Program-made: the position numbers and the translations under genes | Shown here: positions 6,337 to 11,983 of the stretch, in pieces | How positions within the stretch are numbered: the stretch's first letter is position 1 | Layout of the letters: the number at the start of each line of letters is the position of its first letter | Assembly: GCA_934661105.1 (NCBI GenBank) | Contig: CAKUIV010000057.1 | Location: forward strand, 1-11,983 | Reading direction: 5' to 3' | DNA from: an uncultured Ellagibacter sp. | GTDB taxonomy: Bacteria > Actinomycetota > Coriobacteriia > Coriobacteriales > Eggerthellaceae | DNA length: 11,983 bases | The notes under the pieces: model-generated | What the model was told of the DNA's origin: nothing | The model's database searches: none | What the model saw: only the letters and a program-made list of their open reading frames with translations

Positions 6337-7380
6337 CTACCACCGCGCCAGCCCCTTCTGCCAACGAAGCAGCCAGTTCCTGAACGCGAACATGATCGCG
6401 GTAAGCGTCGAGAAGATGACGATCATCACGCCGATGATGGCGAAGACCTCGCCGTAGTTGGCCATGACACGCGTGTACTGGATGCGGAACATCAGCCCCG
6501 AGTTGACGCCGCACAGCTCGGTCGCAGCCATCGCGCCGAACGAGTGCGAAAGCGCCATGAACAGCGCGTTCGCGATAGCCGGTATCGAATTGGGCAGCAT
6601 GACGTGAATCACCACATACATCTTCGAGGCACCGAGCGTCTCGGCGCGCTCGATCAGCTTGCGGTCGATGCTCTTAATGGCGCTCGAGATCATGAGCGTC
6701 AACGGGAACCACGACGCAAGGACCACCGCGGCGAGCGCGGCGACGTTGCTCGAATGGAACGTCACGAAGAAGATGGGCATCCAGATAAGGGCTGGAACGG
6801 GGCCGACCACTTTCAGAAGCGGGTTCACCCAGTAATCGACCAGCCGCACGCATCCGCATGCGACGCCCGAGACGAAGCCGAGCGTGATGCCGATCGCGAG
6901 ACCGGAGAACAGCGTGGTCATCGAAGAGACCGCATCGGCCGCGATGACGTCGATGTTGGCCACGAGCTCGTGCATGATCTTGTCCGGCGAGGGGATGAAG
7001 GGCAGCTTCAAGATCCCCGTACGAAGCGTGAGGTAGTCCTGAAGCGTGAAGAACAGAAACATCGCGCACACGAACCAAGAGACATGCGACACCTTTTCGC
7101 GCACCGGCCTCACGAACAGCGAGACCAGATAGACAACCGCGTAGACGATGGCGCAGACGGCAAGCGTTGGAAGCCACGTGTCGGCGTGGTACTGCACCTT
7201 CATCGGGTGCACCTGCGGAAGCAGCGAGAATTCCAAGGCCGATATCGCCATGCCCAGATACGGCACGAGCATCTTCAGCGCATCCTTGAGCGAGGCGCGG
7301 CTGATGAGGGGCTTTTTCTTCTTGACGAAAAGCCTCTCTTCTTCCTTGCGCTGCTCTTCTTTCAAATCAACGGTCGTCAT
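6337..7380 (-). CDS. ABC transporter permease (second), SsuC/TauC-like
   Basis: This 347-residue inner-membrane permease of the binding-protein-dependent family carries the EAA loop ERAETLGASKMYVVIHVMLP (244-263), which docks on the ATPase. The transport domain spans about 150-340. Ahead of it is an extension of some 120 residues with about three extra helices (near 37-54, 69-91, 99-117), so the protein is longer than typical SsuC (about 250-260). TLRTGILKLPFIPSPDKIM (118-136) has a counterpart in the other permease (TLKSGILELPYFPSFESML), showing that they are paralogues. I chose ATG 7380 (MTTVDLKEEQ, a charged N-terminus), 22 nt after the ATPase stop. A longer start at 7434 would overlap the ATPase gene and adds a low-complexity Ser/Cys stretch. 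It likely forms a heterodimer with the first permease. Confidence 0.88.
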   Translation of the reverse strand: MTTVDLKEEQRKEEERLFVKKKKPLISRASLKDALKMLVPYLGMAISALEFSLLPQVHPMKVQYHADTWLPTLAVCAIVYAVVYLVSLFVRPVREKVSHVSWFVCAMFLFFTLQDYLTLRTGILKLPFIPSPDKIMHELVANIDVIAADAVSSMTTLFSGLAIGITLGFVSGVACGCVRLVDYWVNPLLKVVGPVPALIWMPIFFVTFHSSNVAALAAVVLASWFPLTLMISSAIKSIDRKLIERAETLGASKMYVVIHVMLPNSIPAIANALFMALSHSFGAMAATELCGVNSGLMFRIQYTRVMANYGEVFAIIGVMIVIFSTLTAIMFAFRNWLLRWQKGLARW

Positions 7381-7402
7381 ACGGTACCCATCGTCTGCGC
7401 AG

Positions 7403-8188
7403 TTACTCGAACTGGAGCATGTCCATGACCGCATGGCGGTACTCGATGAACTGCGGGGAGATGCGGTCGCGCGGATGAGGCATATCGACCACGATCTCGC
7501 CGATGTTGGTGCCGGGACGCGGGCTGAGCACGACGATGCGATCGGCCATGTAGACCGCCTCTTCGATGTCGTGCGTCACCATGAGGATGATTGGCTTGAA
7601 CCGATCGCGCATCTTCAGGATCTCGTCCTGGATGACGGCGCGGGTGAACGCGTCGAGCGCGGAAAGCGGCTCATCGAGCAGGATGATGCCCGGGTCTTGA
7701 ACGAGCGTCTGGGCGATCGCGACGCGCGCCGCCATACCGCCCGAGATTTGATGGGGATACGACTTCTCGAAGCCGGAAAGCCCCATGAGGTCGACCATTT
7801 CCTGGACGCGATGCTTCTGCTGCTTGTAAACGCCGCGCGCCTTCAGCCCGAAGGCGATGTTCTTCTCGACGGTAAGCCACGGGTAGAGGTTCGTCTCCTG
7901 GAACACGAAGCCGCGGTTGTACGACGGCCCCTCGATGGGCTCTCCACCGTATTCGATGGTGCCGCCCTGCGCTTTGTCGAGCCCGGCGACGAGCCGCAGA
8001 AACGTCGACTTGCCGCAGCCGGACGGGCCGATGAGCGCGACGAGCTCACCGTGCTCGGCTTCAAGGTCGAAATCATGGAGGGCGACGAGCTCTCCCTTTT
8101 CAGCATCGTCGAACACGCGGCGAACGTCTTTGGCGACAAGCCGCTTGTCCCCTTCGCGTGCGATGGTCGATTCCTGAGCGTCTACCAC
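7403..8188 (-). CDS. ABC transporter ATP-binding protein, SsuB/TauB/NrtD-like
   Basis: This 261-residue ATPase powers the importer. Motifs are Walker A GPSGCGKST (54-62), Q-loop VFQE (95-98), signature ISGGMAARVAIAQ (148-160), Walker B IILLDEP (168-174) with E173, D-loop SALD (176-179) and switch His206. SGGM in place of SGGQ is usual in the nitrate/sulfonate/taurine group. The start is GTG at 8188, inside the end of the upstream permease gene (7-nt overlap). A perfect AAGGAGG lies at 8196-8202, 7 nt before it, within the upstream coding sequence, so the two genes should be translationally coupled. It is the only ATPase in the operon, so both nucleotide-binding sites must be a homodimer serving two different permeases. 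Confidence 0.92.
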   Translation of the reverse strand: MVDAQESTIAREGDKRLVAKDVRRVFDDAEKGELVALHDFDLEAEHGELVALIGPSGCGKSTFLRLVAGLDKAQGGTIEYGGEPIEGPSYNRGFVFQETNLYPWLTVEKNIAFGLKARGVYKQQKHRVQEMVDLMGLSGFEKSYPHQISGGMAARVAIAQTLVQDPGIILLDEPLSALDAFTRAVIQDEILKMRDRFKPIILMVTHDIEEAVYMADRIVVLSPRPGTNIGEIVVDMPHPRDRISPQFIEYRHAVMDMLQFE

Positions 8189-9198
8189 TGGACGACCTCC
8201 TTAGACCAGCTCATGGTATGGCGCTGGACGATGAACAAAAGCGTGATGAGAACGAACGCCATGGCGATGAAGATGATCGCGATGGTGTAGATGATGTCGT
8301 AGGCCATATAGCTTTGCGCCCACGAGATGCGCCAGCCGAGGCCGCCGTTCACGCCCATCACCTCGGCGGTGACAAGCGAGGTGAGCGAGAAGCAGAACGC
8401 CATGAACAAGCCCGTGAAGATGCTCGGCGCGGCGGCCGGGTACACGACGTGGCGGATGATGTACCAGTTGGAGGCCCCGAGCGTTTGCGCACGCTCGATG
8501 CTCGCCCGGCTCACCGAACGGATGCCGCCCGCCAGGTTCACCGAAAGGGGGAACCACGTGGTCGAGGCGATGACGACAAGCGCGGCGAAGTGGTTCGACG
8601 GCGCCAAGACGAGGGAGATCGTCACCCACGCAACGCCGGGAACAGGGCCGATGATCTTGATGATGGGATTGAGCCAGTAATTCGCATGCTTGCTGTACCC
8701 CATGGCCGACCCCCAAAGGAAGCCAAGAACGCCACCCATGAAAACGCCCTGTAGGTAAAGGGTGACGGAGTTGTACAGATCCCCCGCGATCCTCCCGTAA
8801 TGCTCGAAGCAATAGGCGAGCATGCTTTCGAACGAGGGGAAGTACGGCAGCTCCAGAATCCCCGATTTCAACGTGCAGAGGTTGTAGATGCCCGAAGCAA
8901 GGTAGGCGAAGATGATGAGCCCCCACCATTTAACCAAGTGGCGGCGGGCATATTCGAACCAGATGCTCAAGACGATAAGGACCGCGTAAACGACGATCGA
9001 CGCCCGGATGAAGATCGGATAGTACACCGTCGTCTCGCCGTCCGGGTACACGTCCGCGGCCGCGCCGTTGACGATCATCATGAGGACCATGGCAATGAGC
9101 GGGCACACGAGCTTCACGATTTCCTTCGGCTTCGCAAGGGTGAACTTACCGAAAAACCAGTCGGAGAAGCTTCTTTTTTGTACCGCGTCAGACGCCAT
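8182..9198 (-). CDS. ABC transporter permease (first), SsuC/TauC-like
   Basis: This 338-residue permease is the first gene of the importer operon. The EAA loop is ERAQTLGASNWYIIRHVVYP (235-254). The transport domain runs from about 140 to 325, and the last residues WSKEVVQW resemble the other permease's end, WQKGLARW. As in that paralogue, a long N-terminal part with about three extra helices (near 28-46, 61-80, 91-108) precedes the core. Shared landmarks include GILELPYFPS, IIGPVPG and WFPLSVNLAGGI. The ATG at 9198 has a modest purine-rich AAAAGAG upstream. Its stop overlaps the ATPase start. The 136 nt before it should hold the operon promoter, though only weak boxes are seen. Confidence 0.88.
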   Translation of the reverse strand: MASDAVQKRSFSDWFFGKFTLAKPKEIVKLVCPLIAMVLMMIVNGAAADVYPDGETTVYYPIFIRASIVVYAVLIVLSIWFEYARRHLVKWWGLIIFAYLASGIYNLCTLKSGILELPYFPSFESMLAYCFEHYGRIAGDLYNSVTLYLQGVFMGGVLGFLWGSAMGYSKHANYWLNPIIKIIGPVPGVAWVTISLVLAPSNHFAALVVIASTTWFPLSVNLAGGIRSVSRASIERAQTLGASNWYIIRHVVYPAAAPSIFTGLFMAFCFSLTSLVTAEVMGVNGGLGWRISWAQSYMAYDIIYTIAIIFIAMAFVLITLLFIVQRHTMSWSKEVVQW

Positions 9199-9247
9199 GA
9201 ACTCTTTTCCCGCTTTGCTATGGATAATTGTGACCAGACTTTGGTAG

Positions 9248-9275
9248 TTTATCCCACATAGTTGAGATTGTCCAA
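9248..9275 (-). promoter_or_regulatory. weak candidate promoter of the importer operon
   Basis: On the minus strand, TTGGAC (9270-9275) and GATAAA (9248-9253) are spaced 16 nt apart, and a TG one base before GATAAA resembles an extended -10. Matches are only 3/6 and 4/6. Nearby ACCA-N5-TGGT (about 9233-9245) is a small dyad that could bind a regulator. Both are tentative. Confidence 0.25.
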
Positions 9276-9311
9276 TACTTGCCGCCGAGTAAGCATTCTC
9301 GCACCGTAACA

Positions 9312-9332
9312 GGAGAAAACGGCTTCAGCCGC
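9312..9332 (-). terminator. short intrinsic terminator after the LRR gene
   Basis: Immediately after the LRR stop codon the minus strand reads CGGC-TGAA-GCCG followed by TTTTCTCC. The 4-bp GC stem with tetraloop and T-run is short but well placed to separate the radical SAM/LRR unit from the importer operon. Confidence 0.45.
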
Positions 9333-9334
9333 GC

Positions 9335-10354
9335 CTACGATTCGCGCATCATTCGGAGGAGTTCCTCGTCGGAGGGATTCTCGAGAGCTTTGAGCCTCTC
9401 GCCCAAGTCGCACAAGACGCCTCGTTCCTGAGCGAGCGATTCCGCCAATTCCTTCCGTCGAGCCCGCTCGAAAAGGCCGGCGTCTTCGATTTCCCGGGAG
9501 ATCCGCCCCGCTTTTTCCCGAGACGTCGCCATCTTCCCTTTCAGCGCGTCGATGTCGTCCTCGTGCACCCGACGATAGGCGCGGGTTTGCTCGGAGCGAT
9601 CCTGCGAGCGAACATAGCCCCGCGATGCGGAAAAGCCGCGCGGGAACGCGTCGGGAAAGCGGTCGACAAGCGCGTCCGCACCTTCGATCGCCTCCAGACG
9701 CACGCAGCCCGAGAAGAGGTTGCGCCCCAGATCCTCGACCGATTCGGGGATGCTCGCCGCAACAAGCCCAAGGCAGCTGCGAAACGCCTCCATCCCGATC
9801 TGGCGCACCGTCCGGGGCAAAACGGCCCGTTTCAGCGACCCGCATCCCGCAAACGCCTCCGCGCCCACGGATTCCAGTCGGGGAAACCGCGGAACATCGC
9901 GCAGCGAGGTGCATCCCAAGAAGGCGCTCGGCCCCACCTCGTACACCTCGTCGCCGCCGCGAAGCGTTTCCAGGGCAGAACAGCGGCTGAATACGGATCG
10001 GCCGATCCCCATAAGCGCCTGCGGAAGCATCACCTCGCGCAGCGAGGAGCACCCCGAGAACGCGCGGTCGCCGATCTCGAAAACGGACTCGGGCACGACG
10101 ATCTCGCGCAGCCCCGAGCACTCGCGGAACGCCGCAGCCCCGATGGACTCGAGCGTCTCGGGCAGCTCGATCGTTTCTATCTCATCGTGGCCGCGAAAAG
10201 CCTCGGGGAGAATCTGCGTCGTCCCGAAAGGCACGACGACATGGGGCTCGTTACGCGAGTAGTAGCGTTCAAGGACAAGGGAAAAACCCCGGCGCCCGTC
10301 GTTTTCCGAAGGCGCGGGCACCGAGGGCTCGAAATCGTCGACGAAAGGGTTCAC
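9335..10354 (-). CDS. leucine-rich repeat protein, BspA type, with C-terminal coiled coil
   Basis: This 339-residue protein has about eight BspA/LRR_5-type repeats of 22-23 residues from about 38 to 235 (for example IPESVEDLGRNLFSGCVRLE, 202-221), each with the AF-x-x-C-x-x-L core. A charged region at about 260-325 (RREIED/ARRKEL-like heptads) is probably coiled coil. There is no signal peptide, membrane helix or anchor, so it should be cytoplasmic, whereas many BspA-type LRR proteins are surface-exposed. It likely mediates protein-protein contact; the partner is unknown. The GTG start lies 9 nt after the radical SAM stop with only a weak AGGG upstream, so translation is probably coupled to that gene. 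It could alternatively start further in, but the first repeats begin soon after. Confidence 0.78.
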   Translation of the reverse strand: MNPFVDDFEPSVPAPSENDGRRGFSLVLERYYSRNEPHVVVPFGTTQILPEAFRGHDEIETIELPETLESIGAAAFRECSGLREIVVPESVFEIGDRAFSGCSSLREVMLPQALMGIGRSVFSRCSALETLRGGDEVYEVGPSAFLGCTSLRDVPRFPRLESVGAEAFAGCGSLKRAVLPRTVRQIGMEAFRSCLGLVAASIPESVEDLGRNLFSGCVRLEAIEGADALVDRFPDAFPRGFSASRGYVRSQDRSEQTRAYRRVHEDDIDALKGKMATSREKAGRISREIEDAGLFERARRKELAESLAQERGVLCDLGERLKALENPSDEELLRMMRES

Positions 10355-10363
10355 AGCGAGGCC

Positions 10364-11377
10364 CTACAGCATCCAACCCTGCGACGGGCCTTCGGCGATC
10401 TCCCAGCCGGAAGCCAGGAACATCTTGCGCTGCTGGGCGAAACTTGCGCCACGCCCGCCGTGCTCAGTGCGTTCCACGGTGTCGCGCGGGTTCGTGCCCA
10501 CCTCGGCCCAGGCGAGGTTCGCCCCCGACGCCGCCGTCATCACCGTGTTCGCCGAGCAGTTGAGGCGCGGCTCCAAGCCGCTCGCCAGGCGGTAGATAGC
10601 GACCATGTTCGCATTCGACACGTCAGTGCGCATGCCCAAATCGAACAGCTGCGTGCCGGGAACGGCGACGCGCTTGCCAACGCCCGCCGACACGGGATGC
10701 GTGCCGATGCAGCGGAACGTCGCCTCGGTGATTTCCTCGGGCGTATGCTCGGGACCGACCGGTTCCACGCAGGTGGAAAGGCTCATGCCGGCAGCCGCAA
10801 GGTTCGCGAACGTCTCCATGCGCTTCTCGACGGGGATCTCCGTGTCGATGCCCTCACGCATGCGCACAGCATGGTACGCGCCGTTCGCGCCCGCCGCTTT
10901 GAGCGCCGTCGTGCGCTCGAGCGTCATGTCGTCGGTGTTTACCAAAAGCGGCATGTCGTCGCCGATAGCCTCGCGAACGCTTCCCACCATGTCGACGAGC
11001 TTCTCGAAGCTGTAGCTCGCCGTGGTGAGCAGAAGCATGAGGTTCGCGCCGTCTTCGCAGTAGAGCTTCGCGTATTCGAGCACGTCTTCCTTCGAGAGCT
11101 CGAACTTCCCCTTACGCGACGAGTTGCATGCCGCAAAGGAGCAGAACTTGCAGTTCTTCGGGCAGATGGTGGAGTTCAAGCCGATCTGCGCGTGGATTTC
11201 AGCCTTGCCGTTTGCCGCGCGCAGGGATAGCTCCTGCCCGGCCCAGCGGATATAGGCGGCCTCCTTCGAAGTTTCGGGAACCTGATAGAGCTTAAGCGTT
11301 TCCGCCTCGGTCAAGCCCTTGCCTAAAAGGCCCTTTTCCACGATGTCGTAGATTTCCTCGTCGAATACCTGAGTCAT
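10364..11377 (-). CDS. radical SAM protein, biotin-synthase-like (function unknown)
   Basis: A radical S-adenosylmethionine enzyme of 337 residues from ATG 11377. The [4Fe-4S] motif CPKNCKFCSFA (C72, C76, C79 in this numbering) is the standard CxxxCxxC with an aromatic before the third Cys. It is followed by barrel segments such as NTDDMTLER, AAGANGAYHAVRMREG and STCVEPVGPEHT. The C-terminus has VPGTQLFD and WAEVGTNPRDTVERTEHGGRG, shared with the partial gene upstream. It resembles the BioB-like group, but I do not see BioB's NHNLDT motif, so it should not be called biotin synthase. The reaction is unknown. ATG 11377 has a strong AGGGGG about 9 nt upstream. A GTG at 11413 would add 12 residues but lies only about 2 nt from the expected transcription start. 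It is likely co-transcribed with the LRR gene. Confidence 0.85.
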   Translation of the reverse strand: MTQVFDEEIYDIVEKGLLGKGLTEAETLKLYQVPETSKEAAYIRWAGQELSLRAANGKAEIHAQIGLNSTICPKNCKFCSFAACNSSRKGKFELSKEDVLEYAKLYCEDGANLMLLLTTASYSFEKLVDMVGSVREAIGDDMPLLVNTDDMTLERTTALKAAGANGAYHAVRMREGIDTEIPVEKRMETFANLAAAGMSLSTCVEPVGPEHTPEEITEATFRCIGTHPVSAGVGKRVAVPGTQLFDLGMRTDVSNANMVAIYRLASGLEPRLNCSANTVMTAASGANLAWAEVGTNPRDTVERTEHGGRGASFAQQRKMFLASGWEIAEGPSQGWML

Positions 11378-11421
11378 CTCGTCTTTCCCCCTCGTCGCAG
11401 CATTCTTTTTCACTACTACCT

Positions 11422-11427
11422 ATTATA
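11422..11427 (-). promoter_or_regulatory. -10 box of the radical SAM/LRR operon
   Basis: A perfect TATAAT on the minus strand sits in the AT-rich start of the 111-nt gap between the two radical SAM genes. The expected transcription start near 11415 leaves a leader of about 38 nt to ATG 11377. The best -35 is weak (TTGCGT at 19-nt spacing). Confidence 0.5.
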
Positions 11428-11524
11428 AGAACTCCGACCATACTGGACGCAATCCATTATGCGAAAAGGCATGAGCCTCCGCCGAAGTAGGGACAGCGCC
11501 CTTCCGCCGCGCCTGCGCTTTTTC

Positions 11525-11983
11525 TTACCAGAACTTCGAGGGGCCGAACGGCACGGTCCATTCCTTGTTCTCGAACTCCATGCGGCTTTTCAGAAGGTCG
11601 GGGCCAAGCCCGCCCTTCTCGGTCTCGTTCTTGTCGTCGCGCGGGTTGGTGCCGACCTCGGCCCAGTTGTGGTTGCCGCTGCCGAAGGGCATCTTCCCCT
11701 CCGGCGTCATCAAGCGGAGGATGTTGCCGAAGACGTTGATCTTCGACCAGCTATAGCGCGGCGCGTCGAACATCTTGGTGCCGGGCACAGCGATGAACCC
11801 GCCCGCAAAGCCCGATTCCGGCTCGAGCGAGACCTCGCGTTCAAGCGCGGAGACGATGTCCTTAGCGGAGATGCCCGGGCGGATAAGCTCGGTGCAGGTG
11901 GAAACCTTGAGGCCGGCCGCATGCGCCGACTCGATCGTCCTCACGCGCTCTTCGATGCTGAGGTTGCTGATCCGCCCCTCACC
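11525..11983 (-). CDS. radical SAM protein, C-terminal part (cut by right window edge)
   Basis: The last 152 residues of a second BioB-like radical SAM protein, open through the right edge; its first visible residues are GEGRISNLSIEER. It aligns with the neighbouring radical SAM gene at STCTELIRPG versus STCVEPVGPE, VPGTKMFD versus VPGTQLFD, and WAEVGTNPRDDKNETEKGG versus WAEVGTNPRDTVERTEHGG. The two are tandem paralogues with clearly diverged sequence, not a recent duplication. The CxxxCxxC segment lies outside the window, so cofactor binding is inferred from homology. The stop is 111-147 nt before the next gene, depending on that gene's start. No strong terminator lies between, so partial read-through is possible. 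Confidence 0.8.
   Translation of the reverse strand, partial: GEGRISNLSIEERVRTIESAHAAGLKVSTCTELIRPGISAKDIVSALEREVSLEPESGFAGGFIAVPGTKMFDAPRYSWSKINVFGNILRLMTPEGKMPFGSGNHNWAEVGTNPRDDKNETEKGGLGPDLLKSRMEFENKEWTVPFGPSKFW

Noticed and set aside
5049..6383. A 444-codon plus-strand frame opposite the binding-protein gene
   Set aside because: It mirrors the lipoprotein gene, which has Tat signal, lipobox and fold motifs. The antisense product is Val/Leu/Arg-rich without a recognisable family and would start inside a terminator.
6091..8290. Long plus-strand frames (6091-7428 and 7148-8290) opposite the permease and ATPase genes
   Set aside because: They overlap each other and the clear minus-strand ABC genes, and their translations are low-complexity charged sequence.
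9249..10121. A 290-codon minus-strand frame overlapping the LRR gene in another phase
   Set aside because: The alternative phase has Arg/Gly/Ala-rich sequence, while the chosen phase shows regular LRR repeats.
9563..11230. A 555-codon open frame on the plus strand across the LRR and radical SAM genes
   Set aside because: It is antisense to two well-supported genes and reads as Arg/Ala/His-rich sequence with no domain, typical of a high-GC shadow frame.
10364..11377. Biotin synthase (bioB) as the name for the radical SAM gene
   Set aside because: The Fe-S motif and barrel style fit the BioB-like group, but the NHNLDT signature of true biotin synthases is not seen and no other biotin gene is nearby.
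11414..11524. A terminator between the two radical SAM genes
   Set aside because: Only a 5-bp AGCGC/GCGCT pairing with a long loop and no T-run is visible; the repeated CCGCCG is direct, not inverted.

Overview
The window is GC-rich, densely packed bacterial DNA and looks chromosomal. Codon use, a Tat-exported lipoprotein, a DUF4418-type membrane protein and tandem BioB-like radical SAM genes together suggest a gut Actinomycetota of the Coriobacteriia, probably Eggerthellaceae. That placement is inferred from protein style only; there is no rRNA or marker gene. No tRNA, rRNA, CRISPR array, transposase or phage gene was found.

Layout. Left arm (1-1532, minus strand): the N-terminal part of an MFS transporter that runs off the left edge, preceded by a choline-kinase/aminoglycoside-phosphotransferase-fold protein. 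A short AT-rich divergent promoter region (about 1550-1610) separates these from a plus-strand block (1615-4973). That block holds a nucleoside-hydrolase-family protein starting at TTG, a four-helix DUF4418-like membrane protein with a duplicated Cys/His motif, an FtsX/MacB-type ABC permease with a Cys-Cys pair in its extracytoplasmic domain, and the matching ABC ATPase (1-bp stop/start overlap). The last three genes look like one membrane system. A metal-linked role is suggested by the Cys/His motifs but not proven.

The plus block ends in a convergent intergenic region (4974-5102) with two long hairpins. One is a clear intrinsic terminator for the minus strand.

Right arm (5103-11983, all minus strand), in transcription order from the right edge: the C-terminal part of a BioB-like radical SAM protein (cut by the window edge); a complete paralogue of it with its own TATAAT box; a BspA-type leucine-rich-repeat protein without a signal peptide that starts 9 nt after the radical SAM stop; a short terminator-like hairpin; then a four-gene NitT/TauT-type ABC importer ordered permease, ATPase, permease, substrate-binding lipoprotein. 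The two permeases are paralogues with long N-terminal extensions, which points to a heterodimeric channel. The binding protein is unusually rich in cysteine. The substrate cannot be read from sequence.

Points most worth a second look: the DUF4418/FtsX/ATPase module, the cysteine-rich binding protein with its two-permease importer, the tandem radical SAM pair with a cytoplasmic LRR partner, and the phosphotransferase whose catalytic HxDxxxxN motif reads NxExxxxH.
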